Part shown: one piece after another, positions 1-9,236 of the stretch
Numbering within the stretch: position 1 is the stretch's first letter
Layout of the letters: each line of letters starts with the position of its first letter
DNA from: CALJFL01 sp047633055
Lineage (GTDB): Bacteria > Pseudomonadota > Gammaproteobacteria > Pseudomonadales > Halieaceae
Direction: 5' to 3'
Assembly (NCBI GenBank): GCA_047633055.1
Contig: JBLIEI010000013.1
Span: 1-64,000, forward strand
Length of the DNA: 64,000 nucleotides
Translations under genes and position numbers: made by a program
The notes under the pieces: generated by a model
Databases searched by the model: none
Told to the model about the DNA's origin: nothing
What the model saw: the letters and a program-made list of their open reading frames with translations, nothing else

Positions 1-319
1 AATCACGTGGAGTGATGGACGGTGGGTCTTCAACCCGGACGACTGCACTGGGAGGCTCCTTCAAAACCAACTCCAGCACCCGCGCTGAATTTTTGAGCTG
101 ATTTTCAGTTTGATACTTTCCGGGAATCGATCCGTATCCCCACTTGAGACTTCACTGGCTCCCCGGTTCTTTAAGCCAAATCGCTCGTCCAGTGGGGCCT
201 TCGCTTCTGCACAAAACTCAGGGGATGCGTAAAAAGCAGTCAAAAGAGATTATTGTTGCTTTGCTGAACCCGATTCAGGTGTAGTCTTCGCACACGAACT
301 CATACTTTAGGAGCCTCCA
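1..319. other. Upstream non-coding stretch, possible 3' end of a gene
   Basis: No convincing complete gene lies here. On the plus strand, bases 2 to 88 are open and end in TGA, giving about 28 residues (WVFNPDDCTGRLL is the most protein-like part). This could be the tail of a gene that starts outside the window, but it is too short to assign. A 60-codon reading frame on the minus strand (61-243) has no recognisable content and I do not call it. The last 30 bases carry the ribosome binding region of the next gene (TTTAGGAGCC before the ATG at 320). Confidence 0.3.
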
Positions 320-1690
320 ATGTCGGAGCAGTTTAAAGAGCAGGGCGGTGCCGCCACCATGGATCCGTCGCCACTGAGGCGCTGGCTAAACGCCAAGACG
401 TTGACGTGGTGGTCTAGTGTTGGACGTGTCAATAAACAGCGATCGAAGATAGAACATCAACGCATTAAAGACGGGCATCCTCATGTGGTGGAATACTTTC
501 ATCAATTAGATGATGGTTATAGTCATTTGGCGGCACAGGTTCTGCCAGCACTAGCGAAACGCTATAACGTCCAGTTGGATTGCCATCTGGTTACTGGCCC
601 CAGCGGTAAAAACGTAGCGGAGCCTGAGTTGTTGAAGCAACTTTCTCGATACGACGCTTTTCATGTCGCGGCTGAATACGGCCTCCAATTTCCTGAGCAT
701 CAGCCTGAACTTGATCAGAACCTTGTCGCTTTGGCTACATCGATTCTGGCAGCCCTGGATTCAGCAGGCTTTATTGAGCACGCTACTGAAGTTGGCCTAG
801 CGCTTTGGGCGAACGATAAATCTTCTCTAGAGTCTATGGAGCAGAAACTTGGTAGTGTCTCGCCGGAGCAGGCGGAGCATAAAGTCACCGCCGGTACCAA
901 CCGCCGGCATGAGCTACGGCACTACTCCGGTGCCATGTTTTACTACGCAGGCGAGTGGTTTTGGGGCGTAGATCGCCTTTATCACCTGGAGAAAAGGTTG
1001 GCAGAATTGGGCGCGGATAATCAGGCGACCTCAAATACATTGATACCCCGTCCCGCATTGAAAACCAGCGGGGTAAAAGACGATGGCAGCCTTACTCTGG
1101 AAGTCTACGTGTCATTGAGAAGCCCTTATAGCGCAATTGTATTTGACCGCGCGGTAAAATTGGCGAAGGACACAGGCGTCACACTGGTGGTGCGGCCTGT
1201 GCTTCCTATGGTGATGCGCGGAGTGCCTGCTACGATGCAAAAGGGGCAGTATATATTTATGGATGCGGGGCGGGAAGCCAGAGCGGAGGGTGTGCCTTAT
1301 GGAAAAATTTACGATCCCATCGGCGAACCTGTCAGACGCTGCTATTCTTTGTATCCTTGGGCCTGCAAGCAGGGCAAAGGCAGTGAGTTAATCTCCAGTT
1401 TTCTAAGCATGGCTTTCGCTCAAGGGGTGAATACCAATAACAACAGGGGCTTCAAGAAAGTAGTAGAAAATGCGGGTCTTGATTGGTCCAAGGCCAGAAC
1501 GATTGTCGGCCAGTCTGATTGGCAATCGCTACTGGAGGAGAATCGATTGGCCATGTATGAGGCCGGACTTTGGGGCGTTCCCAGCTTTCGGCTATTGGAT
1601 AAAAACGGAGAACAGCTGCTGGCGCTATGGGGCCAGGACAGGTTGTGGTTATTTGCCAGAGAGATTCAGCGGCGTCTGGCCGCACGTTAA
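320..1690 (+). CDS. DsbA-family / 2-hydroxychromene-2-carboxylate isomerase-like protein, two-domain
   Basis: 456 residues, about twice the length of a single HCCA isomerase. The C-terminal half (about 258-456) looks like a DsbA-type thioredoxin fold of the HCCA isomerase/kappa-class GST family: a SPYS motif near residue 268 where the family binds the glutathione thiol, a helical insert, and the cis-proline loop GVPSF near 419. The N-terminal half (about 50-235) is similar in size and pattern but more divergent, with no SPY motif, so it may be a degenerate copy. There is no signal peptide, so it is likely cytosolic. The start has a good RBS (AGGAG, 9 bases upstream). It converges on the reductive dehalogenase gene with only 2 bases between stops. 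The substrate is unknown; isomerisation or reduction of an aromatic-ring product is an inference from family. Confidence 0.75.
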   Translation: MSEQFKEQGGAATMDPSPLRRWLNAKTLTWWSSVGRVNKQRSKIEHQRIKDGHPHVVEYFHQLDDGYSHLAAQVLPALAKRYNVQLDCHLVTGPSGKNVAEPELLKQLSRYDAFHVAAEYGLQFPEHQPELDQNLVALATSILAALDSAGFIEHATEVGLALWANDKSSLESMEQKLGSVSPEQAEHKVTAGTNRRHELRHYSGAMFYYAGEWFWGVDRLYHLEKRLAELGADNQATSNTLIPRPALKTSGVKDDGSLTLEVYVSLRSPYSAIVFDRAVKLAKDTGVTLVVRPVLPMVMRGVPATMQKGQYIFMDAGREARAEGVPYGKIYDPIGEPVRRCYSLYPWACKQGKGSELISSFLSMAFAQGVNTNNNRGFKKVVENAGLDWSKARTIVGQSDWQSLLEENRLAMYEAGLWGVPSFRLLDKNGEQLLALWGQDRLWLFAREIQRRLAAR

Positions 1691-1692
1691 AA

Positions 1693-4600
1693 TTACAGGT
1701 CGATCTCTATCACGCCATCTTTCTGCGCCGCACGTGACTGGCACAAAATCATACTTTTCTCACGTTGAGATTTTGACAGCACAAAATCACGATGCTCCAC
1801 CTCGCCGGACACAATGTCGCACTTGCAAACACCACAGATGCCGTCGCTACACTTCACATCAATATGCACACCGGCCGCCAGTAAGGCGTCTGTCGGCGAC
1901 TGATCTGCCGGTACTTTCACTTCTCTGCCAGACTGCTTCAGTTTTAAGGTGAAGTCGTGGTTTTCGTATTCGGGTAGTTCCGGTACGGAGAAGTATTCCA
2001 GATGCAAAGAATCTGCCGACCAGCCATTGCGTGTCCCCGCTTCCATTACTGATGTCATGTAACCATCGGGGCCACAGGTATAGAGGTGGTACCCTAATCT
2101 ATACTCGCCGAGTAATTCGTCCAAGTCGGCACGACTTCCCTCATCGGAGAAATGCAGGGTTACCTGGTGCGACCAGGGCATTGTCGCCAGGTCTTCAACA
2201 AAACCGGCATGTTGCCGCGTGCTACAGGAGTAGTGCAGTTCGAAGTCTGCATTCAAAGCATGCAGTCGATGAGCCATGGCAATCATCGGCGTAATGCCGA
2301 TGCCGCCGCCCATCAAAAATGTCTTGGTGGCAGACTCGTCCAATGGGAAGTGATTGATAGGGCGGGAGATAAACACTTTGCGGCCCTCGTGAAATATCTT
2401 ATGCAGCAAACTGGAACCCCCGCGTCCTTCATCTTCGCGCAATACGCCAATTTGATACTTGCTGCGATCAGCTGGATCGCTGGAGAGACTGAACTGGCGA
2501 AAAAATTCCGGGGCTACGACCACATCGAGGTGGGCACCGGCGTCAAACTCAGGCAATGGTGCGCCATCAATGGAAGTAAATTCGTATTTCGTCACGTTGT
2601 CACTCATGGGTTCGACCTTGGCGACGTTCACCCGTATTACGGGTGCAGGCCCTTCAGGTAGAGTGTATTCATGGGCCAGGTTCTCGGTTTCTCCTTTGCT
2701 GAGACGCGCCTTGTATTCCAGGGGCGTGAGCATGGCGTTATAGGCCTGGATGCCCGCCTCTCGGTCCATCGGGAACGGGAAGGGGTGTGGATGCGGTGCT
2801 AGATTCGCTGGATACACCGCCAGGGTCTGATCTTTAAACTTCAAATCCAAATCAGTTTGCAGCTCCCTGTAGCGACTGCCGTGGGGCGATAGTGTGTAGG
2901 GGCCCTCGTCGACCATTTCCAGGTCCCACCACCATTTTTTAACCGGATTAATACTGCCGTGGCCCAGTTTGTCATCGAGTTTGGCCAGCAGCTTGGCAGC
3001 GCTGGGTATGTGAGTGGCTGCCCAGCGAAATGGGGCTTCGGCGAAAAGTCCTTCCAGGTTCCATGGGCAGGTTTTCATACAGCGGCCGCACATCGCGCCG
3101 GCAGCTTGAGTGATGCGATATTGGGTACATTTCTGGCTGTCGGATTTCCATATTTCGTAGCCGTTGAACATGGTCTTGGGCCCGGCAGTGATGGCGCCTG
3201 CAGGGCACTCGCGGGCGCACTTATTGCAGTTACTACAAAAGTTCTGCAGGCCAAAATCAATGGGCTTGTCATGGCTCATGGGCATATTGGTGGTGATGAC
3301 GCCGGATTTTAAACGCGGTCCCAGGAAGGGGTTGAGTATCACTTCTCCGATCCGGCTGACCTCTCCTAGCCCGGCTAACAACAACAGGGGAGGTTGCAAT
3401 ACTTCGCCATCCATCACCGTGTGGGCTCTGGCGGTGTGACCGAGATTGCGAATTTGTTCAGCAATGATGCCGCCTAACAATGAAAATCTCAGATAGGCAC
3501 GCATGGATTGTGAGCAGGCGATCCAGTCGTCGCCCGAGGCGCCTTCCATGGTCTCGTGACCCTGGTCTACGATCACCGAAATGGCATTCTCATGGTAGGG
3601 CGCCAAAGGCTCCCCCAGAGCATCGTGTGAGTAGTACACCCAATCGGGGCAACGGGAGATGCCCACTGCATCGGCTCCAAGGAAATACAATGCGGCTTTG
3701 ATGTTGTCTGCGTTGCGCTGCGGGTCACGGGTCGAGTCTGCGACAATAGGCGCCTTGGGCCCGTCCTGTATCAGTACAAAAGCAGCCAATGGCCGGCGGG
3801 GTCCGAAGCTGGCTGCACTTTTGCGCACGTAGTTGCCGTTGCGAGCAGCGTCCTGCACGTGTTTACCCATATCACCGAAGATGGCACGGGCGAACATGTC
3901 GGTACGTTTTGGAACCCGGGCCACACGAATTTCATCGATAAAGGTGGTGGTATCTTCCACCCTTTTACTGCGCTCAAACGGGTAGGCACCGTCTTTGAAG
4001 CGACGTTTTTTGTACGGTTTCGCATTGAGGGCGTTCTTGCTGAACCCATGGCGCGGTTTACCGCCCAGCCACCATGCTGGCCCGTGACTGCGCCAGCGTT
4101 CACCCATACTATAATCATTCGAAGGTGCGAGTGGTAAGTCGGGACTTAGTTCGAAAGTGGTAGTGATTGCGCCCAGGCCAAAACAGGTGCCCACATAGGG
4201 ATTGTGAATGACGGGACCCTGAGGGGTATCAATAACTTCGCCCAGGCCAGCGGCTACCGCCAGTTTGTTTAAATCTACGTCCGAGCAGGATCCTGAATGC
4301 GCTCGCGCGTCATAACCCAACAGGCGTATGTAGTTGGAAAGTACGACACTGGTTTCAGCAGCCCGCAGACTGGCCCGTTGCGCCTGAGCGTCTTGTATCC
4401 AGTCACAACCCACCTCATCCTGGCCGGGGTCGCGGGGGAATTCGTACAGCAATACCAGGGCGTGAGTATGGTGCTCTACTGCCTGCACCGGTTGCTCCAT
4501 GGTGTCTTTTAATTCCGCCATTACCACGTCGATACCGGCAGCCAGTGTGGTAGTTTGCTTGGTTCGCAATTCCTCGGACAGAGCACCTATGTCGGGGTTG

Positions 4601-4944
4601 ACGATGGGGCGTTGCAGGAATAAGTCCGGGGTCAGTTTGCAGGCTGCAACCTGGTTGGCGTCGTGATAGTAGGAGAAGGCCTTCAGGTGATTACTGCGTT
4701 CCAATGGATCTGTAGGAACCACCCCACGTTCTTTCTTCACCAGGCCATCGCGGATCGCGTCCAGCATGGCCTCATAGCGGGCCATAGCGTTAACCAGGCT
4801 CTCGTCATTGTCGACGTCGCGGTATGACACCGCTTGCATTGCCGGCAGCCGACTGAGATCCGGCATTATCTGGGTACGCGCCAAGCGCTCCAGTGGATAG
4901 GGGCCCAGGTGGACGGGTCTTTGCTGGTGGGAAAATAGTTTCAC
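1693..4944 (-). CDS. Self-sufficient reductive dehalogenase: cobalamin/4Fe-4S domain fused to flavin reductase and [2Fe-2S] ferredoxin
   Basis: 1083 residues. The first 550 residues contain two repeats of a corrinoid-protein-like pattern (LGYDARAH and LGHTARAH, each followed by an AGLGEV segment), the first probably the degenerate N-terminal half known in aerobic RdhA proteins. Two 4Fe-4S motifs follow: C-x2-C-x2-C-x3-CP near 570-580 and C-x12-C-x2-C-x3-CP near 604-626. From about 770 comes an FNR-type flavin/NAD(P)H reductase (RQFSLSS, GGIGITP), ending in a plant-type ferredoxin, C-x4-C-x2-C near 1032 with a distal Cys. This is the layout of catabolic dehalogenases such as BhbA and NpRdhA, whose reductase resembles phthalate dioxygenase reductase. 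No Tat signal, so cytosolic. I chose GTG at 4944: it has AGAGG 7 bases upstream, while the in-frame ATG at 4980 lacks an RBS and abuts a palindrome. The halogenated substrate is unknown. Confidence 0.88.
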   Translation of the reverse strand: MKLFSHQQRPVHLGPYPLERLARTQIMPDLSRLPAMQAVSYRDVDNDESLVNAMARYEAMLDAIRDGLVKKERGVVPTDPLERSNHLKAFSYYHDANQVAACKLTPDLFLQRPIVNPDIGALSEELRTKQTTTLAAGIDVVMAELKDTMEQPVQAVEHHTHALVLLYEFPRDPGQDEVGCDWIQDAQAQRASLRAAETSVVLSNYIRLLGYDARAHSGSCSDVDLNKLAVAAGLGEVIDTPQGPVIHNPYVGTCFGLGAITTTFELSPDLPLAPSNDYSMGERWRSHGPAWWLGGKPRHGFSKNALNAKPYKKRRFKDGAYPFERSKRVEDTTTFIDEIRVARVPKRTDMFARAIFGDMGKHVQDAARNGNYVRKSAASFGPRRPLAAFVLIQDGPKAPIVADSTRDPQRNADNIKAALYFLGADAVGISRCPDWVYYSHDALGEPLAPYHENAISVIVDQGHETMEGASGDDWIACSQSMRAYLRFSLLGGIIAEQIRNLGHTARAHTVMDGEVLQPPLLLLAGLGEVSRIGEVILNPFLGPRLKSGVITTNMPMSHDKPIDFGLQNFCSNCNKCARECPAGAITAGPKTMFNGYEIWKSDSQKCTQYRITQAAGAMCGRCMKTCPWNLEGLFAEAPFRWAATHIPSAAKLLAKLDDKLGHGSINPVKKWWWDLEMVDEGPYTLSPHGSRYRELQTDLDLKFKDQTLAVYPANLAPHPHPFPFPMDREAGIQAYNAMLTPLEYKARLSKGETENLAHEYTLPEGPAPVIRVNVAKVEPMSDNVTKYEFTSIDGAPLPEFDAGAHLDVVVAPEFFRQFSLSSDPADRSKYQIGVLREDEGRGGSSLLHKIFHEGRKVFISRPINHFPLDESATKTFLMGGGIGITPMIAMAHRLHALNADFELHYSCSTRQHAGFVEDLATMPWSHQVTLHFSDEGSRADLDELLGEYRLGYHLYTCGPDGYMTSVMEAGTRNGWSADSLHLEYFSVPELPEYENHDFTLKLKQSGREVKVPADQSPTDALLAAGVHIDVKCSDGICGVCKCDIVSGEVEHRDFVLSKSQREKSMILCQSRAAQKDGVIEIDL

Positions 4945-4980
4945 ATTACAGCCTCTCGAGATCGTGTTGGTAGCGCGCAT

Positions 4981-5001
4981 TATAGGCTTGACCTGTCTAT
5001 A
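4981..5001. promoter_or_regulatory. Inverted repeat TATAG-N11-CTATA between rdhA and lysR
   Basis: Perfect five-base arms (4981-4985 and 4997-5001) separated by 11 bases. It sits 36 bases upstream of the GTG start of the dehalogenase gene. The same 11-base spacing recurs in the stronger palindrome at 5025-5049, so both may be contacted by the divergent LysR regulator. Inferred from position and symmetry only. Confidence 0.45.
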
Positions 5002-5024
5002 TGAAAAATATCTAATAACTATGC

Positions 5025-5049
5025 TACCTATTGGAATATCCTATAGGTA
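5025..5049. promoter_or_regulatory. LysR-type operator TACCTAT-N11-ATAGGTA
   Basis: A perfect seven-base inverted repeat (5025-5031 and 5043-5049) with an 11-base spacer, which contains the T-N11-A core typical of LysR-family sites. It ends 15 bases before the lysR start codon, between lysR and the reductive dehalogenase gene it faces. This is the arrangement expected for autoregulation plus control of the divergent target. Confidence 0.7.
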
Positions 5050-5064
5050 AGAGGAGAGACCCTA

Positions 5065-6012
5065 ATGACGCCAAAGCAGTTACGCTATTTTGCCCAGGTT
5101 GCCCACGAGGGCAGCTTTGCCGCCGCCGCTCGAGTCCTCTACGTAGCTCAGCCCTCTATAAGTCAGCAGGTAGCCAAGCTTGAGGGTCAGCTGGGGGTTA
5201 CCTTGTTTGTCCGTCAGGCCCGGGGGGTGGTGCTCACCGAAAGCGGCGAGAAATTGCTGGAACATGCCCACGCTATTCTCCGGCATATCGAGTCGGCCAA
5301 GGCTGATGTAAGTTCCACGCCCAACAACCCGCAGGGCACGGTGGTGCTAGGCTTGACCCAGTCAATCTGCAACCTGCTGCCTCTCTACCTGATGGATATG
5401 ATGACCACGCGTTATCCCCGGGTCACTCTGGATATTACCGTGGGCCTTACCTCCAACTTGCGCCAGTGGCTATTGGATGGCGCAATCGATGTGGCTGTGT
5501 TTGCCAGCGAGCAACCTGACGAAGCGGTGTGTCTGAGAAGGCCTCTTATTCGAGAGCAGTTGTTTTTTGTGACGACGATCCCACCGGAGCACCTGCCGCT
5601 ACAGGTACAAGAAGGGCGGAAAGCTATTCTTTTTGCCGATCTCGCCGAGTTTGAACTCATCCTGCCCAGTAGCACTCGCGATAGCCTGGGTATGCTGGTA
5701 GAGCGTATGGAACAGAGCACCGGTATCCGCCTGCGTAAAAGGCCAGGAGTGGGTCAGTTGATGACCAATCTCAGCTTTGTATTAGCCGGAGATTGTGGCT
5801 GCCTGCTGTCTTCGCCTGCAATCCACCATTTGGTGGAATCGGGCGCGGTGACTGCGGTGCCTGTTGCGGATCCCAACCCCACGAGAGATATTTTTGTTCA
5901 TACTTCGCTAGACCAGCCACTGACGACAGCGGCTGAAAAAACCGTGCAACTTATCCTAGAGGCGACCGCATTGGCCCAGGAGGAGGGCAGGTGGAGAGGG
6001 GACCTTCTTTAA
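5065..6012 (+). CDS. LysR-family transcriptional regulator
   Basis: 315 residues, normal family length. The N-terminal winged helix-turn-helix (about 1-60) carries the usual LysR pattern, with MTPKQLRYF and PSISQQVAKLE, and the rest (about 90-300) is the periplasmic-binding-protein-like effector domain. It starts 120 bases from the start of the reductive dehalogenase gene on the other strand, with two N11-spaced palindromes in the gap, so it probably controls that gene in response to a halogenated substrate or product. The RBS GAGGAGAG lies 6-13 bases upstream of the ATG. It converges on the wax ester synthase gene with 16 bases between them. Confidence 0.9.
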   Translation: MTPKQLRYFAQVAHEGSFAAAARVLYVAQPSISQQVAKLEGQLGVTLFVRQARGVVLTESGEKLLEHAHAILRHIESAKADVSSTPNNPQGTVVLGLTQSICNLLPLYLMDMMTTRYPRVTLDITVGLTSNLRQWLLDGAIDVAVFASEQPDEAVCLRRPLIREQLFFVTTIPPEHLPLQVQEGRKAILFADLAEFELILPSSTRDSLGMLVERMEQSTGIRLRKRPGVGQLMTNLSFVLAGDCGCLLSSPAIHHLVESGAVTAVPVADPNPTRDIFVHTSLDQPLTTAAEKTVQLILEATALAQEEGRWRGDLL

Positions 6013-6028
6013 GTCTGTCCTCGGGATC

Positions 6029-7534
6029 TCACTTTTTCTTCGCTACCCGTTTTGGTCGTGGGGTGGCCTTTTTCCGGGTTGCCGCTGGTGATTTGCGCTT
6101 TGCCTTCGCCTTTGGTTTTGCCGGTATGTTGACCAGGCCGGCCGCAATTTCCAGTTCTACCAGCGCGTCTTCCATATAATCGATGATCCGCTGCACGTGG
6201 GGTACCGAGCGGCGACAGGCGGTGATTCCGAAATCAACGTGATCGCCGTAAGTGACCAAGGTGATGTTCAGTGCCATGCCATCCGCCACAATAGACGCAG
6301 GATAGGCGCCGTCCAGGCGCGCGCCATTCCAATACATGGTTTCCCTAATGCCGGGCACATTGGATATGGCTATATTGACCGCCGGGAATCGACTGGCCAG
6401 TCCCAGAGGCATCAGTATTGCAGCCGGTGCCTGCATAATTCCACTCATGAGCATCACCTCTCCCGGTGTCATGCCCTGAAAGAACTCTTTGCCGGCTTTT
6501 GTTGACGCTCTGATCGCCGCAATACGCTTGGCGGGGTCTTTGATGTTGGTGCCCAGATCTGCGCTGATCGATGCGACAGCGTTGCCAGAATCTACATCGC
6601 CCTTTTGACGCAGTGAGACTGGCACCATGGCTTTCAAAGATCGATCCAAAACTTCTCCGTGGTTTTCCATATAGGTGCGTAGTGCACCGGCACACATGGC
6701 CAGCACCGCATCATTAAATGTGCCGTCGAAGGCCTTACCCACCGCCCGTATGCGGGCGAAAGGCCAGCTTTGCGCCACAAATCGGCGGGCACCGTCAATA
6801 GACGTATTAATCGAGCTGCGCGGTACATTGCGAAAAGGTAGTGTTAGCGAGCCTCCACGTCCCGCCCACGCTTCTGTGAAGCGCTTGAGAGCGTCGAATA
6901 CTTGCACACCATTGTTAAATCGTGCTTTCAGAGTTTCGGCAACGTTGCGTATTTCTTCATCCTTCAAATCACTCGGGTGCGCAAGTTTCAACTTGGCGCG
7001 ATAGGAGTCCCAGGCGTTTTTTGACAGTGGCGACTCTTTAAATCGATGGTTTGGATCAGCCGACAACATGCTGCGCGCAATGTGTATAGAGCGCGCACCG
7101 TCTACCGCGGCATGGTGGGTCTTGGCGTACGTTGCAAACTGTCTATTCTGCAGGCCTTCGATCAGGTGTATTTCCCAGAGCGGACGGCTGCGATCCAATA
7201 ACGCGCCATGCAGGCGGGACGCCAGGGTGAAAAGCTCGCGATAGCGGCCTGGTTTCGGTAAGGCGGAGTGACGGATGTGGTAATCGATATCCATGGCGGG
7301 ATCGGGTTCCCAGTAGGCCGGTCCGGCAAGACCCAAAGGGCCGGTTTTCAGCCGATCGCCGTACGGAGGCAGAAATTGGTCGACATCACATAGATTGTCA
7401 GCGAGATTACGCAGGAATTCTTGTTCGTCGGCGCCATCGGGGAGGGTGTAGAGGTTTACACCTGCAACGTGCATCGGCATTTCTCGAGATTCACTGACCA
7501 GAAATCCGGTGTCGATCATACTGAGTTTTTTCAT
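6029..7534 (-). CDS. Wax ester synthase / diacylglycerol O-acyltransferase (WS/DGAT)
   Basis: About 501 residues. It transfers an acyl group from acyl-CoA to a long-chain alcohol or diacylglycerol, making storage lipid at the inner face of the membrane. The family catalytic motif HHxxxDG is intact as HHAAVDG near residues 140-146, and the C-terminal half matches the WS/DGAT C domain, including the NVPG segment. I chose the ATG at 7534 because GGAG lies 6 bases upstream; the ATG at 7546 has no RBS. The last 30 residues form an unusual Lys/Arg/Ala/Pro-rich tail (KAKAKRK, RPKRVAKKK) not needed for catalysis. It lies 31 bases downstream of a HAD phosphatase gene and is probably cotranscribed with it. 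Confidence 0.9.
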   Translation of the reverse strand: MKKLSMIDTGFLVSESREMPMHVAGVNLYTLPDGADEQEFLRNLADNLCDVDQFLPPYGDRLKTGPLGLAGPAYWEPDPAMDIDYHIRHSALPKPGRYRELFTLASRLHGALLDRSRPLWEIHLIEGLQNRQFATYAKTHHAAVDGARSIHIARSMLSADPNHRFKESPLSKNAWDSYRAKLKLAHPSDLKDEEIRNVAETLKARFNNGVQVFDALKRFTEAWAGRGGSLTLPFRNVPRSSINTSIDGARRFVAQSWPFARIRAVGKAFDGTFNDAVLAMCAGALRTYMENHGEVLDRSLKAMVPVSLRQKGDVDSGNAVASISADLGTNIKDPAKRIAAIRASTKAGKEFFQGMTPGEVMLMSGIMQAPAAILMPLGLASRFPAVNIAISNVPGIRETMYWNGARLDGAYPASIVADGMALNITLVTYGDHVDFGITACRRSVPHVQRIIDYMEDALVELEIAAGLVNIPAKPKAKAKRKSPAATRKKATPRPKRVAKKK

Positions 7535-7565
7535 TGGGTTCTCCATCAGAACGAATAGCTTTTAC

Positions 7566-8555
7566 TTAGGGTTGCTTGGGAAATATGCTAGTCCAGTCCT
7601 TCTTCATATCAATTACTACCCAGTTACGGTCTGCGGCCTCGTCTAGCCCCCGTGCCAGTTTTCCAATATGCGAGTCGCGGTCGTAAGCCCATTCTCGCTC
7701 TTCGTCAGTGTGATGGACCAGTCCGCCCATGCGCCTGCCTTCACCCGCTGTGGTCCATTCCAGCATCTGGAAGTCGCCGTCGGAGTTGCCAAAAGCGGCT
7801 ATGGGTCTGCGGCCTATATGTTGGTTGATGCCTACTGGTTTACCTTCCTTGTCATCGACGAAATTCATTTCAGGTAGTCGCATCAGGACTGGCTTGCCAT
7901 CTACGATTTTATAACTAGTTTTGATGCTGCTGCCAATCACCTGTTCTGGCACAACTCCGTAAACTTCCTCGGCAAAGACCCGCATGAATTCAATGCCGCC
8001 GCCGGATACGATATAAACCTTAAAATCATTGGCCCTCAGATAATCCAGCAGTTCAAGCATGGGTTGATACACCATCTCGGTGTAGCGTAGCCCTGTGTCG
8101 GGGTGTCGCGCAGTTTGCACCCAGTCAGCCACCGAGTCGGCAAACTCCGTCGCCGATATATTTGCATGGCTAGCCATCAGCAGTTGCGTAAGCCCTTTCA
8201 TTCCAGATTCCGCAACAGTGCTGAGGTCTCCCTCAATGGCCGCCTTAAAGGGTTGCTCGGTCTTCCACTCGGGGTGATCTGGCGCAAGCTCTTTGACTCG
8301 GTCCATTGCAAAGTAGAGTTGGAAGTAGATAGGCTGTTCTGCCCATAACGTGCCGTCGTTGTCGAACACGGCGATTCTCGCAGCACGTTCTATATAATCT
8401 GGATTTTGAGCGTCGGTGACAGAGTCCACAAAATTCTCGATGGCCTGGCGGGTGGGAGTGTCGTTCCAGGACGGCAAGTCGTCAGTGGCATAGGTCATGT
8501 TTGTTAACTGGGCCAACCACAAAATAAGAGCTAACGTGATGACGGGTTTCTTCAT
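7566..8555 (-). CDS. Secreted HAD-superfamily phosphatase-like hydrolase
   Basis: About 329 residues with a signal peptide (MKKP, a hydrophobic core, cleavage probably after TYA near 21-23), so it is likely periplasmic. HAD motif I is FDNDGTLW near 64-71 with the nucleophile Asp65; motif II is the VSGGG segment; motif III/IV includes AFGNSDGD. The cap segment between motifs I and II is of phosphoserine-phosphatase size. The start at 8555 gives a clean signal peptide and has GGAG 8 bases upstream; the longer in-frame start at 8600 would put 15 polar residues before it. It probably precedes the wax ester synthase in one transcript. The substrate is unknown; phosphate-ester hydrolysis is inferred from the motifs. 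Confidence 0.85.
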   Translation of the reverse strand: MKKPVITLALILWLAQLTNMTYATDDLPSWNDTPTRQAIENFVDSVTDAQNPDYIERAARIAVFDNDGTLWAEQPIYFQLYFAMDRVKELAPDHPEWKTEQPFKAAIEGDLSTVAESGMKGLTQLLMASHANISATEFADSVADWVQTARHPDTGLRYTEMVYQPMLELLDYLRANDFKVYIVSGGGIEFMRVFAEEVYGVVPEQVIGSSIKTSYKIVDGKPVLMRLPEMNFVDDKEGKPVGINQHIGRRPIAAFGNSDGDFQMLEWTTAGEGRRMGGLVHHTDEEREWAYDRDSHIGKLARGLDEAADRNWVVIDMKKDWTSIFPKQP

Positions 8556-8755
8556 AAATAGTACTCCACTGGGGACGATGCGGCCGCTGCAAAGTCTCAT
8601 TTGAAAATCAAGAAGGAAGGTTCTTATACCGGTAAGATTAGCAGATGGAGTACATTGATTGAAGAACTGTTAAGCTTTTGCGCTAACTCGGAGTGAAGTA
8701 ATCAGGATAGCTCCGATGCCTGATGTTCACACGCTCCACGCGATCACTCACTCTT

Positions 8756-9236
8756 TGTACTTTGGGAGGGGAGGTGATCCGAGACGGCGATGCCATTCTT
8801 AGCGAGCGGCTCCGCTGTGAGAGGAAAAGACTGAGCACGTGATGGACAGGATGAAGCATGTTGGTCAGATTTTTGGAGTAACGGAAGACTCAATCAAGTC
8901 TGTAGAGTGCTTATAACTGGAGTTTCTTTCCGCCCTAAATGCGCATATTTAAGCAATATCCCTACCTGCTGGGCTGGCGACCCTGTATTGGCGACTTTGG
9001 TCTATTGGCGCTCACGTATGGTCACCGCGGCGCGCCCCTCTCTGGCGCGGTTAAAGCAGCAGCGGGCGGTGCATGTTTATCGCTGGATTGAACGAATGAA
9101 CAGAGCGTACCAGTACGCACCGGAGTCGTTCGACGCAGCAGATACAATACGGGGCCGCTGTGGTTTTGCGGATTTACTCGCCATCCGCCTGGATCAGCAA
9201 TTGGTTTGGGCGGATAACCTCGAAGTCAGGCTCTAA
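8756..9236 (+). pseudogene. Decayed glutathione S-transferase-like gene (remnant 1)
   Basis: Translated pieces in several frames align in order with the intact GST-like gene at 10553-11731. GGEVIRDGDAIL (about 8765-8800) matches the end of its thioredoxin domain. FGVTEDS (from about 8870) matches FGVTEES. QYPYLLGWRPCIGDFGLL (about 8955-9005) matches QYPYLLGSQPSLGDYSLM. YRWIERMN then follows in yet another frame. An in-frame stop and at least two frameshifts interrupt it, and a large segment between the first two blocks is missing. The C-terminal part is barely recognisable. No product is expected. It shows that this locus once held a further paralogue of the GST genes found downstream. Confidence 0.75.

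Noticed and set aside
61..243. Short minus-strand frame at the window start
   Set aside because: 60 codons, no RBS worth naming, no motif; kept only as part of the non-coding description.
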